This document shows, in pieces, positions 47,854-60,100 of a DNA stretch of 64,000 bases. The DNA lies in contig CP110632.1 in the NCBI GenBank assembly GCA_026210745.1, forward strand, positions 3,347,001 through 3,411,000. The letters are read 5' to 3'. Source of the DNA: Exobasidium rhododendri. Lineage: Eukaryota; Basidiomycota; Exobasidiomycetes; Exobasidiales; Exobasidiaceae. The notes beneath the pieces were generated by a model, which was not told where the DNA came from, did not search any database, and saw only the letters and a program-made list of their open reading frames with translations. Made by a program: the position numbers and the translations under genes. The first letter of the stretch is position 1; every line of letters begins with the position of its first letter.

Positions 47854-48676
47854 AGATGCGAATCACCAGAATTCGATGCTACCAAGGGCCGACAATGGTT
47901 TACTTAGATCCCCGAGATGGCGATAGCGGAGCGTATGGCACTGTGTAAGAGCTATTTTTCGTACGAGCACGGGAGAAAGGGTAGGAGCCTTCTTGGCAAA
48001 GATGAGCAAACTGGAGGGCAGAGTGTCGTGATGAAGCCCGTATCGAGAGCTGTGCGATAATTTCAGAATGTGGGGGACTAAAAGTTGGATAGTTGCCTTA
48101 GAGAGAAGATCGGTGGTTTTGAGAACGTGAATCCGTTACTACCAGGGATGTCGCCGGTCGATATTAGTGTTTAATTGCTATACAATAACAACAAAGCACG
48201 TTCAGATTCATTATAATCTCGGAGGCTTCTGTAGTACCGGTAATCTATAATTCGACTGCAGCACGCGCCCCGTGAATCCGTATCAGCGTCTGGATCGGAT
48301 TGGTGTTCACCCTCTCCCTTCGTGGACAGCTCCGTTCAACAAGCGCAATCGGAATGGAACAGATATCACACACGCTCATCATAGCAAGAGAGAATGATGA
48401 TGGTAACGATGACTTGGTCACCGGGGAATCGTGAAGAGAGCGATAATGTGCGAAGTACTACAAATGTCCATGAGATGAGAGGGAAATTGGATGACGTGAG
48501 GGAAAGGATCTGAGAGAGGCATGGAGTCGTAAACATATTAGTCATTGTGGAACGGAAGGGGAGGAGTGAGAGATGGGGAGGAGTACGACGATTTCAATGG
48601 TGGATGATCGTGACGATTTTGCCCAAATCCCAATGGGAGCGCAGTAGAGGAAGAATAGTATTGGTCTATGTCTTTC
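47854..48676. other. Intergenic, no gene seen
   Basis: 823 bp between two minus-strand genes: YPP1-like promoter and ECL1-like 3' end. No conserved open frame. Confidence 0.5.
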
Positions 48677-51600
48677 TCACGTCGTATCAAAGTAGAAGAG
48701 ACGCTTTCGGTGGGGTCTAGGCGCATCGTTGGGATTCACTTGACGCTCATGTGGTTCGACTGGAGTTCGATCTTGGATAGACTGAGAGGGTGCTGTCTTC
48801 GAGACATTAGTCTTGGGCAGTAGATTTGACAAGCCGCCTTCATCAAGGTTCCATCCAGAATCATATCGATCATGCGTTGGTTGTCGGTTTGGGACGTCTA
48901 GAACAGCGTACATCTTGGTCGAAGGAGCCGGAACATCATCCTCCATGATATTATTCTGCTGATGAGTAGAGTCGATTGAGCTGAGCTTCGTCGTAGTACT
49001 CAGTGAGTGTGTGGACTCTCCCAAGCTTCGATTTGACATGACACTACGTGGTCGTGAAGGTGGCGGAATGAAAGATCGACGAGTGGGCAATTGCGCCCTT
49101 GTCGGAGCTTGCCTTGAATCTTCCTCGCCCTTGAGAGCGGCTCCACTCATCTCTCCACCATCTTCCGGCACTCGAGGTGTACTACTGCGAACGGGTGTGG
49201 TAGCGTGTCGACCATGCACGATTCCTTGACGATCTTTGGGGTGGAAACCGAGGTGTCCTACGTGGCCTAATGGCATCAAATTCGTGGTGCTCGATCCAAT
49301 CGATGATCTTTGTTGTTGTTGTTGGTTACTCTGAGATGAACGATGGTGATGATGATGGTGGTGGTGATGATGATGATGAACACTGTTAGTGGAACGATGA
49401 GGAGCCCCTCTGGAGTGCGCAAATGTTGTTTGACTTGCATCAGGACTAGCAATCGTAGTCATAGCGCCCCAACCTAGTCCGGCCCGTCTGGGACTAGTAC
49501 CGAAGCTGCCCACATTCGATCGACCCGGGCTACTACCAAACTCAAGAGCAGGAGGTGGCGCACTCAGACCGACGTTTGAATTGCTACGGAACGAAGGAGT
49601 GGTAGGTCGATGAAGGTTACCCAAGGTGCTGTAAGAGCTGGAGTGTAGACTTTGACCACCGCTGCCAGCTCTCGCTCGAATCCCTTGGGAAGACGATGAG
49701 GAAGAGGAAGCCATAGTGCTGATGTTAGAAGTGGTGGAGGAATGGCTGGAACGACCTGCTGCTTTGCCCATCGTAGGTAGATTAATGTTACTCGCCGTTC
49801 GACTGACACCAAGTAAAGGTGGAAGAACCGTGACGTCCTTACTCCTTTGATGACGATGAGCTCGGTCCCTTTCCATCTTTCTCCTTCTTCTCTCTTCATC
49901 AAACGACCCATGAGTAGAAGCAGCAAGTGATTTGGAAAATTGCTGCTCTGCATGCTCCGTCAAGGACCGTGATGAGTTCCTTCGATGTTCAAAGTATCCA
50001 TCATAGTTGCTTTGCTCGCCCGGGATCTCTCCCTGACCGACTTCACTGGTGTACGAAGGAACGTGGCCTCTTTGAATCGTTGGACGAGCGATGCGACTTT
50101 GAGTGGGGGTGGGGTCTTGCTCAGTTGCTGGGGTCTCCATAGGAGTCATTGCTCCAATCTCAGAGAGGCGAGAGAGAGATTGGATGCTATTGCGGTATGG
50201 CTGTTGCTTTTGAAACTGGTCTTGCGCTTCAGACTGTCGGGAATTTCGACGCTCCTCGTTACTGGTCTGGTCGTGCTCAGACGAAGCAGGTGGAAGCCCT
50301 CGAAAAGAATTCCATGCACTCGAAATCGAATTACGCAACCAATTTCCACTGAATTCAGTTATGCTGCCGCCAGATTGCCGTCGATCGTTGTCTCCGTTGT
50401 GAAAGGTAGACACCTCCGTCTTTGCCCGACTTTGCGCATTCTTCAACGTGCCAACAGCAGAAGACACAGTGGTTGAGCTCTCCATTGGCTTGGGGCTGTC
50501 CGACATGGGAAAAGGGCTTCTCCTCGGCCCCTCGGACCTGTCACTCATACGGGAGCTCTGCCTTCGATCGAGCAAGGAAGCAGACAACTGAGAAGGTCCT
50601 ATCTGAGACGAGGCAATACCTGCCAAAGTAAAGCCACTAGAAGCACCCTTTTCCGTGCGTTCACTGGCCAGACTTCGAGAGAGCAGACTACCAGAGTGGA
50701 CTTGAGGACTGTGGGCAATGTCATTCGTCACATCAACAGAGGCATGTGCATGTAGATCACCTCGACGAAGCAGACGCAGCGGACTCGAAGTAGAAGCTTG
50801 ACTTGCACTAAGACCGTTGCTTCCAGGTTGCTGACCGTGTGGAGCACTCAGCCACATGGTAGGTGATTCGGGTCGTAGTGTAGGACTGCTGACGGTGGCA
50901 GCTGGTGTCACTGTTCCCGTGGTCACTGTTCCCAGGGCTTCATCAGACGCTGTGGAGGTTCTGTTGCCTCGATTTTCTCTTGCATCTTCTGCCATCGATT
51001 GTCTCCCTAGCTTCCTCTGAGGTTCCCAAAGTTCACTCACGGCGCTATCCGAGCTCAGGATACTGCCATCTGTACCGTTTTGACTGTTTCCTTCAGCTCC
51101 CGAGTTCAGCCTCTGTGACACTTTCGAGATGCTTTTGCGCTTTCCAGCAAATCCAAAGTAGTCGGTGCCATGGCCATTGGGAGGAATCAGGTTTTGCGGT
51201 GTCACCATACGTCCGCTTTTTGACCTCTCCTTCTGACTTCTCGAGTTGTATTGATAGCTGGCCGAGCTTTCCGTCGTATCGCTTGCTCCGCTGGGCACTG
51301 TACCGCTCGTGCTATTCTTCTCCAAGCACTCGGGGCAGGTGCATTCGCTCTCTGGGGTACCAGCATTGTAATCGGCGGGTGCGTCCATGGCCAAATTCCG
51401 GCCGGACCATGAGTTGTATGTACCATTGTTGTTGTAACTGCTGCTGCTGTTGTTGTTGGCAGTAGTCACCAGGCCATTGTTCCAAGTAGAAGGTGGTGAT
51501 ACTGGCTGATGTAGGTAGTAGACCAGCTCCCCGAGTCCTGAACTACGTTGCTCATCGATACTTCGGCATCTTTCTGAGCAGTACAACGCGGGGTTCGACT

Positions 51601-52447
51601 TTTGCTTCGTGTGATCCTCTTCCTCATCCTTTTTCGCTGCAAGAGTGGCAATGAGACCTCCCCTTTTGGATCGAGGTAGACTGCCGTTCGGACTGGTAGG
51701 AGACGAAGGTCCACTGCTGGTAGCACTGTTCACGCCAGAATGTTCACTGACTCCTGAGTTGCGGCGTGATAAGACTGGACTCCTCTTTCCTTCGCTATTG
51801 GATTTTCCTCGATTCACTTCGCCATTTAGTTTCGTTGTTGGTCGAAGTTCGCTGAGTGCATTCAGTCGACCGGCTGCACTGCCCGTTCTCTTGTGTGCGC
51901 CCAACAGACCCGCTCCACCGACAGCATGCAATTTGCCAGCCGAGTGAGTTCTTTTCATGTTGCCATGCGGTTGCACACCATCCGAAGAAGGAGGCCGCGC
52001 TTTAATTGTGCCACTTTTGCTCTTTAGACTGGTTGTAGAGATACGAGAAGTGCTTGTGGCAGGGGACATCGTCGGTTCCAGTTCTTTCTTCTTCGCTGCT
52101 CCTACACCTTGACCCGGCTCGATCATGCAGTCGCAGGTCGCGCAGTAGTTCTGCGTCCACAGGTCTTGACTGTCCATCTCAAAGGCAGCAGCTGCCTCAT
52201 CCTCGTCACTGTTCTCGTCAGAAAAGGCAGCTTCGTCAGATGAGTCAGTCTTGGCGGCGGGTGGCTGCGACGCCTTTTGTTGGAGTTGCTGTGTTTGCTG
52301 ATGCGATGACGATGATGGTGTCGAGATTGTGGACTGCATTCGCGGGATAGTCGGCTTTTGACCTTGCTTGGTCTGCTGAGGAAGGCCAGCCACTGCCGTC
52401 GTCGCCGTTGCTGCGGCTGCGCGCTTTCGTTGCGCCATAGTCGGCAT
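48677..52447 (-). CDS. Very large ECL1-like (lifespan regulatory factor) protein
   Basis: Single exon, 1256 aa, start taken at MPTMAQRKR (alternative MAQRKR at 52438); the open frame extends further upstream through a GA repeat and is likely 5' UTR. Two short Cys motifs define it: NYCATCDCMIEPGQG (about residue 105) and NPALYCSERCRSIDEQ (about 300), which together match the zinc-binding Ecl1 family pattern (FCxxCD ... LYCSExCR) but are separated by an insert of about 180 residues. A third motif, ESECTCPECLEKN, follows. The remaining ~850 residues are Ser/Arg/Thr-rich and disordered, with a run of 14 His (about 49335-49380) followed by Gln. In S. pombe, Ecl1 proteins are about 80 aa and respond to starvation; this role is only inferred here. 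Confidence 0.6.
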   Translation of the reverse strand: MPTMAQRKRAAAATATTAVAGLPQQTKQGQKPTIPRMQSTISTPSSSSHQQTQQLQQKASQPPAAKTDSSDEAAFSDENSDEDEAAAAFEMDSQDLWTQNYCATCDCMIEPGQGVGAAKKKELEPTMSPATSTSRISTTSLKSKSGTIKARPPSSDGVQPHGNMKRTHSAGKLHAVGGAGLLGAHKRTGSAAGRLNALSELRPTTKLNGEVNRGKSNSEGKRSPVLSRRNSGVSEHSGVNSATSSGPSSPTSPNGSLPRSKRGGLIATLAAKKDEEEDHTKQKSNPALYCSERCRSIDEQRSSGLGELVYYLHQPVSPPSTWNNGLVTTANNNSSSSYNNNGTYNSWSGRNLAMDAPADYNAGTPESECTCPECLEKNSTSGTVPSGASDTTESSASYQYNSRSQKERSKSGRMVTPQNLIPPNGHGTDYFGFAGKRKSISKVSQRLNSGAEGNSQNGTDGSILSSDSAVSELWEPQRKLGRQSMAEDARENRGNRTSTASDEALGTVTTGTVTPAATVSSPTLRPESPTMWLSAPHGQQPGSNGLSASQASTSSPLRLLRRGDLHAHASVDVTNDIAHSPQVHSGSLLSRSLASERTEKGASSGFTLAGIASSQIGPSQLSASLLDRRQSSRMSDRSEGPRRSPFPMSDSPKPMESSTTVSSAVGTLKNAQSRAKTEVSTFHNGDNDRRQSGGSITEFSGNWLRNSISSAWNSFRGLPPASSEHDQTSNEERRNSRQSEAQDQFQKQQPYRNSIQSLSRLSEIGAMTPMETPATEQDPTPTQSRIARPTIQRGHVPSYTSEVGQGEIPGEQSNYDGYFEHRRNSSRSLTEHAEQQFSKSLAASTHGSFDEERRRRKMERDRAHRHQRSKDVTVLPPLLGVSRTASNINLPTMGKAAGRSSHSSTTSNISTMASSSSSSSQGIRARAGSGGQSLHSSSYSTLGNLHRPTTPSFRSNSNVGLSAPPPALEFGSSPGRSNVGSFGTSPRRAGLGWGAMTTIASPDASQTTFAHSRGAPHRSTNSVHHHHHHHHHHHHRSSQSNQQQQQRSSIGSSTTNLMPLGHVGHLGFHPKDRQGIVHGRHATTPVRSSTPRVPEDGGEMSGAALKGEEDSRQAPTRAQLPTRRSFIPPPSRPRSVMSNRSLGESTHSLSTTTKLSSIDSTHQQNNIMEDDVPAPSTKMYAVLDVPNRQPTHDRYDSGWNLDEGGLSNLLPKTNVSKTAPSQSIQDRTPVEPHERQVNPNDAPRPHRKRLFYFDTT

Positions 52448-52502
52448 CACGATGGATATGGTGGCTCCACTATCGGAGTGGCGCGAAGGGGTGTTGGGAC
52501 TG

Positions 52503-52524
52503 GAGAGAGAGAGAGAGAGAGAGA
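52503..52524. repeat. (GA)11 microsatellite in 5' UTR
   Basis: Perfect GA run about 55 bp upstream of the ECL1-like start. Read in frame it gives the Ser-Leu repeat of the ATG-upstream extension, which argues that this part is not normally coding. Confidence 0.9.
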
Positions 52525-53529
52525 GCGATTGGTGCGCCTGTAGTCGCTCTGAGCTGCCGAAGCTCCAACGATTTTGGCAGCGAGCCGGCTCGGTCACTTT
52601 ATGAAATGACGTGTAGATGAAGAAAAGAAATAGGAAAAGAAATGAGATTTGCAGAGCTTTGCCGGCGGTGGTCCGTTGTCGGCCCTGGCTGCATGCAATC
52701 TCCAAACACAGCGAGTACGCTCAAGTGAGCTTCGTTGAGTTGGAGTGACGGTGGTGGTGATAGTGGTAGCTTGCAGGACGCAGCCCACTCGATATGTGTT
52801 TGCCCTTGCGACGACTGGCAGGGATAATGATACTCTTTCCTCCTCCAGGTTCAGGCTCGCGCCCAAAAAAAACCTTGCCGGGTCAACTTTTCAGGAAAAG
52901 ACTATATTATACAGCAGCCCAAAGAAATGCCCTTTAAGAGACTAGGGTGTAGTAGCGCACCGCACACCTACAAAACGCAAATTGGAATTGTACGGATTTG
53001 TAATCTTCGCTCTGAAGATCTACTATAGACAAATAACATCCGACTTCATGGGAAACACGGAATGGGCATAGCAACCGCGAGAAATGGTAAGACAACTAAT
53101 AAAGCAGAGAGAAGAGAAGAGAAAGATATGACAATGGGATTTTTTCCCCGAGGAGACACATTCAAACATAGTGGGACGGGATACAATGCAGGACAATGTC
53201 ACACCGGAAAAAGGAAGAAAAAGGTGCTTTTTGAAGTGGAAATAAGCTTCAGCTGAGTGTCTGAGAATTACCAGACGATAGCAGTAAAGTATTTTTTCCC
53301 CTGATGTGGGAAAGTGGCTCATTTGATTTACAGTAGTAAGCGGCCTCTATAAATTCTTACTTTTCTCTCTTTCCGTTTACCCGCGCCAATAGAAGTGATT
53401 AAAGTAAGTCTATATGCTATTGTACTTGCAGCGCTGCCCTTGCAGCATATGCGCTTCTCCGCTCTTTTGTCTGGCTGCAGTACCCCTACGCTGCCGTCCT
53501 AATCTACATGCAGCACTGTACTCTAGATA

Positions 53530-53908
53530 CAGTAGAACTTCCCATATCTTATACGCGCGGGACCGAGCGATTTCTATCAGTTATGGGGATTATAGAATAT
53601 GGGAATTCAATTTGACAGGAAGCAAATCGTTCCAAGACCAGGTTTTAGAATTGTGATTACTGAAAAAGGGAGTAAGATAAGCCGGAATACAAGAATTGCG
53701 CATTACAACTTAGAAATTCAATACAAAATACTTCCACGTGTAAGTCCTCATATCTTATAATCACTAGTAGGATTATTTCAGATCTCATAAGTTAAAAGAA
53801 ATGGGGATTTTCCTTTAAAACACTAGGTCCCGATTCTGTACGGCCAGATTTCAATAAGGTATGGGAATATATAGAATTTGAGGGTATAAGATTAGAGAAG
53901 TTCTACTG
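53530..53908. mobile_element. 379-bp pogo/Tc1-type MITE (non-autonomous)
   Basis: The ends are inverted repeats: CAGTAGAACTTC at the left and its reverse complement at the right, extending imperfectly to about 25 bp (CCATATCTTATAC against TCTAATCTTATAC). The element is flanked on both sides by TA (53528-53529 and 53909-53910), the target duplication of Tc1/mariner/pogo elements. TIRs starting CAGTAGAAC/CAGTAAAAC are typical of pogo/Lemi-type elements. Inside are subterminal GGGACC (53559) and GGTCCC (53826) in opposite orientation and several copies of CATATCTTATA-like sequence. No transposase frame, so it depends on an element elsewhere. Confidence 0.8.
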
Positions 53909-54487
53909 TACTTATTATCAACAATTGAAGGCACTCACTAAGCAGATGCATCGGAAAGCAAGGGGGCTTTAGAAGGCCGTAGGAGTTTGTATGTGTGTGT
54001 GTGCAAGTGTGTGAGTGAGTGATGAGGAAATATTGATTGAAATATATCAGTGTGGCTTCTACATCTTCCAGCTCAGGAGGCACGCAGAAGGAAGGAGAGG
54101 AGAGTCTATTTGACGTGCATCGAGAACGGGCGAAAAGCTGGCTGCAGGCTGTATCACGTTCCCAGCCAGCTTGCCCATCCTGTCGCGATTTGCAAGTCTC
54201 TTCTTTGCGGCACGGACAAGGCGAGACTCTGCCAGAAAGGTAAAGACAATCACGGGACTGTTGCGACACCTTTTGGATGCTGCCATGAGGACAACGCTTC
54301 GTGTGTTACACTTTCGGACGCTCTGGCACGCCTCAGCTTGGCAGGACTTCGGCTTTCAAAATGGAAGGCACTTATGATGTAGTACAATTGCATGGCGAAA
54401 TCATGTAGAAGATCGTGCAAGTATCTATGGTACGGGATGCGTAAGAGGGGCGAAAAGGGAGCACGGCGGCTGTAGAACAAGACCAGA

Positions 54488-56387
<1,900 letters not shown>

Positions 56388-57165
56388 GGCAAGATGCGGT
56401 CCTCGGTCCTATTACTAATGTTGGCGTGGCTAAAGCTTCAGGGCCAGAAGCTCGTATGTATAGACAGGACTGTCGCAGCACAATCGAGCAAGGTTTCCAG
56501 TACAGTCGCCAAGATGGATCTCCGCAAATGGAAGGTTTGAGAGTGGAAAGTGAACAGCGCAGGCCGAAGAAGATTGGGTTAATTTCATCTGGTCAAATAC
56601 ATCTTGTCGAGATTGTTGGAATGTTGCATTTTTGCGTTTTTGCGTTTTGGGCTCTTGCGAAGGAAGCCGCTACAGGCGTCAGCTTACATAAGCGGCTAGG
56701 ACATTCGACCGAGTGAAGACGAAGATTTTCTCGAGATCCTCTCCGAAGACTGGGACGGCTGATCCAGTCATCCGTTAGAAGTCATGCCTCAAGGAACAAT
56801 CTGCACCTTCAGGGTAAGAACAGCTCTACATGGCTATATTCCGAATCGCAAAAATACTGTTGTAAGGAAGCATGCAAATTGATCGCAAACCACGCCCGTG
56901 ACAAATGGACATCGAACGGGTAGTGTGACCAACTGCGAGAGTGTACAAAAATACAAGAATCTTTCGGAATAAAGCGCGAATCCTTAAATTTATATGCTGC
57001 ACACATGTACCAAGGCAACATGGCTGGCGCGGCGCTCCTTTGAAATAAGTTTGGGTAGCCGCTTAAATTCTTAGCCATACTTTCCATCCTTGAGCGGGTC
57101 CCCCTCTGCCTTCCTCCGTCGTGGTCGTCTCCTGCTGTATTTTGTCGCTTGACTGGTAGGCGGCA
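56388..57165. promoter_or_regulatory. Divergent intergenic region, methyltransferase / pseudohelicase
   Basis: 778 bp between two starts facing away from each other. Moderately AT-rich, with two direct TTTTTGCGTTTT-like repeats near 56630-56650. No gene seen; the plus-strand frame 56216-56716 overlaps the methyltransferase exon antisense. Confidence 0.5.
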
Positions 57166-60100
57166 ATGACTATCAGCTCTTCCCCCATCTTGACAAACGG
57201 AAGAGACTGGAGCTCGTTCGCCCAACAGAGCAATAGCAGCAACAACATTCTCTCCATTCCCCCAGCATCTTCTCCATCTCCTCGTCCTCTCTCTTCATCG
57301 AAGATATGGGGTTCACAGCTGTTGGGAGGGGAGACAGTAGACAAGCGGCTTAGTCAGTATAGTAGTCACAACAACGATCCGATTGGCTCGAGGCCTAACT
57401 CTAGAACAGATGCAATGAATCAAGACGGAAGCCTGAGACCCATCGGAAGTCAAAGGGCAAGCTCGAGTGCCGCTGCAGGCGTCTTTGCAGCTGCTTCCTC
57501 TGCTGCCAACAGATCCAGAGCAAATTCTCCAGCTAACTTCGGTGTCACCGCGGGGTCAGACTTGGGTGGTGCACAGATTGGAATGATGGGGCTGGGTACT
57601 CACCCTTTTCGACAAGAAAATTCAAGCTCACCCTCGTTTGTCACTGCATTTAGCTACTCTCAAAACGACATATTTAATTCAGCACTACTGGCACAACAAA
57701 GAAAGGCAACAGGCACTCCAAGACTGGTCGTTGAAGGATTTCAATCGTCAGATCTGGGGGGAATCGAAGACGAGCAGAAGAGTACAGGCACCCCTCACGC
57801 TTTCTCCGCGACACAGGGCGACGAAAGCAGCAATGGAGATGGACAAAGCCCGCTCAGTCCGACAGGAAGCGCATCAGCTGCACTTGCTAGTATTACAGCC
57901 TTTGCGGACGGACAACAATTGCCCAGCGGCGGATATCCCTTTCCACCACCTCAGCTACCTTCTGCAGCGTATTCTCGTCAAATTTTAGACCAGAGATTGT
58001 TGCCTAGTCGAACAGACACTGCAGGCTCTGCCAACTCCAATGGTAGTGGTAGACCAGCTATCTCTTCTCCTGCGCCTTATCTCACCCTACCCAACACATC
58101 CAATTCCTCCAATACAGGTCTTCTCTCCCCCACTGCAGCCACTCAAGGAAGTGCGGGTATTGTCACGAGCGCAGGAACATTTTCACCGTTTGCAAGTCCA
58201 TCTCGAGCCGGATCTGCACAGTATACGCATCAAGCTACGATGAGAGACGGCATCGCTGAAAACATCTTCAGAGGAGCAGATCAGTCATCCATCGATGAAT
58301 TACCGCTGCTTGAAAAAGACGGTCTGTCACCTTCGTCCTCGGTTCTCTTAGACATCCTCCAACGACTTGCACGAGTAGAGTCGAGTGTAAAGGATATTCA
58401 TCGCAACATTTCCGGCTTGAGCAGAAACGTCAGCTTACTGCTTGATCGTACAAAGAGCATTGCCACCACTTCCAACATGAATGCGTCCTCACAAAGAAAT
58501 ACGGCATCCACCCTGCAACAGATCAATCATCAGCAATTAGCACAAAAGGCTGCATCAATGACAACGACGACATCGGATGAGATCAATTCACTGAATGCTC
58601 AAATTGCACTGCTAAGCTCCAGCGTATCTTTGCTGATGTCTCAAGGTGGTGTGGCTTCCAACATTAATTCCTCCAATACGATGAATTCAATCGGGACGCC
58701 AACCAACTCCACGCCGCTTGCTGGACTAGGATTAGGTAGTGCTACCCCTCAATTCCCCGGAGGCTCCAATATGAACAACACACCACAACATGGTACATCC
58801 TTTACCGGCACTCCAAATCTCATGGGCGGTGGTAGTAACAATCGGATGAGTCATCTGGGTGGAATGAACGACAGCCCTAGAATGGGCGGCGGTAACAATC
58901 TCATGAACCAGCATCAGCAGAGTATTCTTCACGCCATCGATAGAAGTAGCAGACTAAGTCCACGACCTGGAGGAGCGAGTCCAGGTCCCACCAGCAGTAG
59001 CAGAAGATGGAATCCTATCCCGCCCGGAACACCAGATGTGAGCACCTTGACCCCTCATGGAGCCATGAATCCGCCTGACCCAAGCATCATTGTTACCAAA
59101 TGGGAGCATTTGAACTTGCACCATGATCTGCTTCGATGCATCCTCAAGTATGGACTTGGACCTCCCAACAAGATTCAACAAAGAGCATTACCGTTCTTGC
59201 TTCGAGGGAGCGATATCATTGCACAAGCTCCACCAACACAAGAGCGAATTGCTAGCTACGTCATTCCGGCTTTGCAATTGGTGTTGAACGTTTTGCGAGG
59301 TGAAGCAATGCCTTCTCATCTTGGTATTCGCGGGCCAATAGCATTGATCATCAGTACCACAGTCGACCAAGCTACGCAGGCTCAACGAATGGCACTTGGA
59401 CTAGGAGCAAGCTTGGGTATTCGAGTACATATCGCTGCTGCTTCGAGTCTGGATGTATCGCAAGAAGCTACAGGTCTAATACAATCTCAGCCCCAGATCG
59501 TGGTGGGGACACCTCAAAAGATGATGGATCTCTTCAACTACCTGGCCAACAAGACAAAGGGGGCGATTAGCCTGGAGGACATACGCATGGTGGTACTGGA
59601 TGAAGTCGACCAACTGATTGCGCGAAATCTAGCAGATTACGTGTCGACGTTACTGCGAATCTTGCCGCAACCTCGTATGATCCAGACCGGTAGCAGTGAT
59701 CCATCGAAGAGCTCTGCCGTATCACCTGGCCTCCCCTCTGCTTCTGCAGGTGCATTCAATCCGTTTGAAGCATCTAAATCGGCACCGACGACTACCTCAT
59801 CGACGCTGCATTTTACCACCACTGATCGACAAACTGCCATCTTTTCCAATACTGTCCCTCAGGACGTTCTTAATTTTGCCCAGAGCATACACCTGCGTGA
59901 GAGCGTTCGTGTGCTCGTGAGAAGAGAAGGAGGCGGTCAAGGTCTGTCTCCAGCGGCAGGCAATGGCAGTGTGGGTGGTGGCCTTGTCACAGGTCCACTT
60001 GGTACTTCGCACTCCAATTTGAGCGCTTCTGCTCTCAGTCTGGGCGCCAGTGCAGGACAGATGTACCCACAACAAGGCCCCATCAACACTCCCGGACCTG

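Larger units (their letters stand above)
52448..54487. other. 2-kb intergenic region containing a MITE
   Basis: It holds the ECL1-like 5' region, AT-rich DNA, a cluster of GCAGC/CTGC motifs at 53428-53515, the MITE at 53530-53908, and the 3' side of the methyltransferase gene. The minus-strand frame at 53892-54269 lacks support. Confidence 0.6.

Noticed and set aside
52448-52705. N-terminal extension of the ECL1-like frame with a hydrophobic segment
   Set aside because: It passes through a GA microsatellite, and the MPTMAQRKR start gives a normal N-terminus; judged to be 5' UTR.
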